From Methanomicrobiales archaeon (GTDB lineage: Archaea > Halobacteriota > Methanomicrobia > Methanomicrobiales > Methanoculleaceae): a stretch of 7,820 bases of DNA. Below, piece after piece: positions 5,765 to 7,820 of the stretch (positions are counted from its first letter, which is position 1; every line of letters begins with the position of its first letter). The position numbers were made by a program, and so were the translations under genes. Below the pieces are notes generated by a model that was not told the DNA's origin, did no database searches, and worked only from the letters and a program-made list of their open reading frames with translations. Location: NCBI GenBank assembly GCA_012510335.1, contig JAAZIF010000038.1, forward strand, positions 1-7,820, in the 5' to 3' direction.

Positions 5765-6952
5765 ATGGGAAAGGGAAAAATCGTCCTGGCGTTTTCGGGA
5801 GGTCTTGATACCTCTATCTGCATCCCCCTCCTGCGCGAACACTACGGGTTTGATGAGATCATCACTGTTGCTGTCGACGTGGGTCAACCCGAGGCCGAGG
5901 TAGCCCGGGCCACAGAGAAGGGCCGGATGCTTGCAGACAACCACTACACCATCGATGTCAGGGAGAAGTTTGTATCTGATTACGTCTTCCCTGCGATCAA
6001 GGCGAACGGGTCGTATGAGGGCTACCCTATGGGCACAGCGCTCGCCCGGCCGCTGATCGCCGAGGAGATCGTGAAGGTTGCAGAAAAGGAAGGCGCCTCA
6101 AAGGTCGCGCATGGATGCACCGGGAAAGGAAACGACCAGCTTCGGTTCGACTTCATCTTCCGGTCTGCCGGCTACGATATAGTTGCACCGATGCGGGAGA
6201 TGAACCTGACCCGCGAGTGGGAGATCTGCTACGCGCAGGAACGCAACATACCGGTGAGCGTGGGGAAGGAGAACCCCTACAGCGTCGATGAGAACTGCTG
6301 GAGCCGGAGCATTGAGGGCGGCAGGCTCGAAGACCCGGCGTTCCACCCGCCCGAGGAGATCTACGCCTGGACGGTATCGCCGAAGGAGGCTCCCGACGCC
6401 ATGGAGACGGTCAGGATAAGGTTCGATAAGGGAGTCCCGGTCGCCCTCAACGGGAAGGAATTCCCCGGGCTTGCCCTGATCCGTGAACTGAACCAGATCG
6501 CAGGGCAGAACGGCGTGGGGCGCAACGACATGATCGAGAACCGGATCCTCGGCCTGAAGGCCCGCGAGGTCTACGAACACCCGGCCGCGACCGTCCTGCT
6601 TGCGGCGCACCGTGACCTAGAACACCTCGTCCTGACGCGCCAGGAGCTCTTGTTCAAGCAGTTCGTCGATGTAAAGTGGTCCGAACTCGCCTACATGGGG
6701 CTCGTGCATGAACCGCTCTTCCATGCGCTTGGAGCATTCGTCGATAAGACACAGGAGCGCGTTAACGGTGCCGTGGATATCGGTCTCTACAAGGGCGGCC
6801 TCTCGGTGCTCGGGCGGAGCTCGGATGACGCTCTCTACTCGGACGACCTCGTCTCCTTCGACTCGACGACGATCGACCAGAACCACGCCGTCGGGTTCTC
6901 AAATTACTTTGGACTGCAGGCGCGCCTGCTCAAAAATCTCAAGAGAAAGTGA
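5765..6952 (+). CDS. argG: Argininosuccinate synthase
   Basis: This 395-residue cytoplasmic enzyme joins citrulline and aspartate using ATP to give argininosuccinate, the next-to-last step of arginine synthesis. The length is normal. The N-type ATP pyrophosphatase loop SGGLDTS is at 11-17; the substrate-binding region YEGYPMGTALARPLIAEE is at 84-101; HGCTGKGNDQLRFD, which binds ATP, aspartate and citrulline, is at 117-130; ENCWSRSIEGG is at 176-186 (the position usually Leu is Cys178); GRNDMIENRILGLKAREVYE is at 252-271. The ATG at 5765 has GGAGAG from 5752, with nine bases from the GGAG core to the ATG. It is apparently monocistronic, with its own terminator right after the stop. It is divergent from the betaine operon and on the same strand as the carAB remnant about 3.4 kb upstream. 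No arg gene is next to it within the window. Confidence 0.97.
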   Translation: MGKGKIVLAFSGGLDTSICIPLLREHYGFDEIITVAVDVGQPEAEVARATEKGRMLADNHYTIDVREKFVSDYVFPAIKANGSYEGYPMGTALARPLIAEEIVKVAEKEGASKVAHGCTGKGNDQLRFDFIFRSAGYDIVAPMREMNLTREWEICYAQERNIPVSVGKENPYSVDENCWSRSIEGGRLEDPAFHPPEEIYAWTVSPKEAPDAMETVRIRFDKGVPVALNGKEFPGLALIRELNQIAGQNGVGRNDMIENRILGLKAREVYEHPAATVLLAAHRDLEHLVLTRQELLFKQFVDVKWSELAYMGLVHEPLFHALGAFVDKTQERVNGAVDIGLYKGGLSVLGRSSDDALYSDDLVSFDSTTIDQNHAVGFSNYFGLQARLLKNLKRK

Positions 6953-6954
6953 AG

Positions 6955-6975
6955 GGTGCTTAAAGCACCTTTTTT
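6955..6975 (+). terminator. Hairpin and T-run terminator of argG
   Basis: GGTGC at 6955-6959 and GCACC at 6965-6969 form a stem that can extend inward by one or two pairs, followed at once by six T residues (6970-6975). It starts two bases after the argG stop. It overlaps the end of the convergent gene: on the minus strand the stem and T-run encode the last residues K-K-V-L and the stop. Confidence 0.75.
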
Positions 6976-7364
6976 CCGGCTTCTATTCCCGGCGTGCATT
7001 CGAATACGTCGGTTATCTTGATGACGATGAGCGATTTCGCCGGGTATTTGTGGCCCTTTGTTCTCACCTGGTCACGGAACTCTTCGTAGTCCGGGCCGGA
7101 CGTCTTTATCTCCGTTGAGCCTTTTAGCTGGAAGCAGCGCTTGGAATCCGGGTCATAGAAGTAGAGGGCCACAACAGGATTTTCCTTCAGGTTCGCCAGC
7201 GTTTTGACCATATAATTATCCATAATCCAGACGGTGTCGTCGCCCACAAGCTTTATCGATGCCATCGGCGCAACGTTCGGGACGCCGCTTTTCGATGCGG
7301 TGGCCATGGGCATGACCTTATTCTTGGCAAGTATCTCCTTCATATCTTTTGAGAGAGCAACCAT
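6960..7364 (-). CDS. Pyridoxamine 5'-phosphate oxidase-family FMN-binding protein
   Basis: This 134-residue protein has the split-barrel flavin-binding pattern: VMPMATASKSGVPNVAPMAS at 17-36, DTVWIMDNYMVKTLANLKENPVVALYFYDP at 43-72, and YPAKSLIVIKITDVFECTPG at 107-126. Short archaeal members of this family bind FMN or a related flavin and are mostly of unknown substrate; they are not the vitamin B6 enzyme itself. It is probably a soluble dimer. An open frame extends upstream to 7613, but the ATG at 7362-7364 is chosen because GAGGTGA lies five bases upstream, because similarity to the family begins here, and because the longer reading runs through a TATA box and an AT-rich promoter zone. It is convergent with argG, seven bases apart, and its 3' end is also argG's terminator. 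Divergent from the methanogenesis marker gene. Confidence 0.87.
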   Translation of the reverse strand: MVALSKDMKEILAKNKVMPMATASKSGVPNVAPMASIKLVGDDTVWIMDNYMVKTLANLKENPVVALYFYDPDSKRCFQLKGSTEIKTSGPDYEEFRDQVRTKGHKYPAKSLIVIKITDVFECTPGIEAGKKVL

Positions 7365-7369
7365 AATGT

Positions 7370-7376
7370 TCACCTC
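7370..7376 (-). promoter_or_regulatory. Shine-Dalgarno site deciding the flavin-protein start
   Basis: GAGGTGA on the minus strand lies five bases before the ATG at 7362-7364. It argues against the start at 7613, which would add 83 unrelated residues. Confidence 0.65.
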
Positions 7377-7448
7377 TTCCTCCGGACAGAGCAGGCCCGG
7401 CAGGGGGGCCGCGGGCTCGCCCGGTAATGGGTTGATTTGTGTTATCCA

Positions 7449-7455
7449 TATATAA
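7449..7455 (-). promoter_or_regulatory. TATA box of the flavin-protein gene
   Basis: The minus strand reads TTATATA within CTTATATATGG, a near-consensus methanogen TATA box. It predicts transcription starting near 7425 and a leader of about 60 bases that is GC-rich and contains the Shine-Dalgarno sequence. Confidence 0.6.
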
Positions 7456-7548
7456 GAGCTCTGCTGTAGGGATGATCCGGCCCGGAGGAGAGGGGTTCGC
7501 GGAGGCTTTGCGCTGTCGGTGTTTAAGGATTGCACCTGTAAGATAGAA

Positions 7549-7556
7549 AAATATAA
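7549..7556 (+). promoter_or_regulatory. TATA box of the methanogenesis marker gene
   Basis: AAATATAA, in an A-rich stretch, is centred about 29 bases before the ATG at 7582. The spacing implies a start site within a few bases of the ATG, consistent with the absence of a Shine-Dalgarno sequence there. Confidence 0.5.
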
Positions 7557-7581
7557 GCAAGCATAAGATAAAAAAAATAAC

Positions 7582-7820
7582 ATGTGTGCCCGTTTTTTGG
7601 AGCGCTTTTTCAAACCTACACCCCACGTCGTCGAAAGCCCGCCTCCGCCATCGATCTCTCATGGGCCGGGCATGGGTGTTCCCGAGTACAGGGTAAAGCC
7701 TTACTTCATAGTGGCGTCTGTTGAGATGGGCAATACCACGACAAAGTGCATCCTGACAGGCACAAGCCTGGAGACGGGCAGATCCTATGTCATCAACAAG
7801 ACCGTGTCCATGAGCCGCGA
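7582..7820 (+). CDS. Methanogenesis marker 14 protein, N-terminal part (cut by window edge)
   Basis: Seventy-nine codons are visible before the window ends. The first 15 residues are basic and hydrophobic (MCARFLERFFKPT), then comes a proline-rich linker (PPPPS at about 20-24), then KPYFIVASVEMGNTTTKCILTGTSLETG from 40, followed by RSYVINKTVSMSR. The VEMGNTTTKCILT segment looks like the first phosphate-binding strand-loop of an ASKHA-type ATPase fold and closely resembles, as I recall it, the opening of methanogenesis marker 14, a protein found in methanogens whose biochemical role is not settled. The ATG at 7582 follows AAAAATAAC with no Shine-Dalgarno sequence; with the TATA box about 29 bases upstream this suggests a nearly leaderless transcript. 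An internal ATG at 7675 (residue 32) is a possible alternative start, but it would drop the N-terminal segment. Confidence 0.72.
   Translation, partial: MCARFLERFFKPTPHVVESPPPPSISHGPGMGVPEYRVKPYFIVASVEMGNTTTKCILTGTSLETGRSYVINKTVSMSR

Noticed and set aside
5525..5944. Minus-strand 139-codon open frame opposite the argG start
   Set aside because: It overlaps the certain argG N-terminus antisense and shows no family pattern.
7365..7613. N-terminal extension of the flavin protein with a hydrophobic stretch that could look like a signal peptide
   Set aside because: It covers a near-consensus TATA box and an AT-rich promoter zone, and a strong Shine-Dalgarno sequence marks the ATG at 7364.

Overview
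The window looks like a GC-rich euryarchaeal methanogen chromosome, most likely from the order Methanomicrobiales (Methanoculleus-like). The evidence is archaeal-style TATA elements and T-run terminators, a methanogen-type iron-sulfur flavoprotein, and a partial gene at the right edge that reads like the N-terminus of the methanogenesis marker 14 protein. The genus is inferred from protein style, not from a search.

Layout, left to right. A beta-class carbonic anhydrase (+, 78-659) converges on a two-gene minus-strand unit: a flavodoxin-fold iron-sulfur flavoprotein with an extra N-terminal domain (1029-1910), followed by a small four-cysteine thioredoxin-like protein (656-1000). The two convergent stop codons share one CTAG tetramer. 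The 433-base gap at 1911-2343 is not empty. It holds a decayed remnant on the plus strand that starts like the N-terminus of carbamoyl-phosphate synthase small subunit (CarA) and, in another frame, ends like the C-terminal domain of the large subunit (CarB). This fits a carAB operon collapsed by a large internal deletion.

Next comes a complete minus-strand glycine betaine/proline-betaine ABC importer of the OpuA type: ATPase with CBS domains (4115-5374), permease (3283-4128) and lipoprotein binding protein (2344-3210). It is transcribed leftward from a strong TATA element near 5400, apparently as a nearly leaderless mRNA, and ends at a T-run at 2328-2333. A divergent 390-base region with a small direct and inverted repeat cluster separates it from argG (argininosuccinate synthase, +, 5765-6952).

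argG ends in a hairpin plus T-run terminator that overlaps the 3' end of a convergent pyridoxamine-phosphate-oxidase-family flavoprotein (-, 6960-7364). A divergent promoter region then leads to the truncated methanogenesis marker 14 gene (+, 7582 to the edge).

Functional themes are CO2/bicarbonate handling, flavin/thiol redox, osmoprotectant uptake and arginine synthesis. The carAB remnant and argG lie on the same strand on either side of the betaine operon, which suggests an arginine/carbamoyl-phosphate locus that was later rearranged. I see no defence system, CRISPR array, transposase, rRNA or tRNA. The most unusual items are the carAB remnant and the four-cysteine protein paired with the two-domain iron-sulfur flavoprotein.
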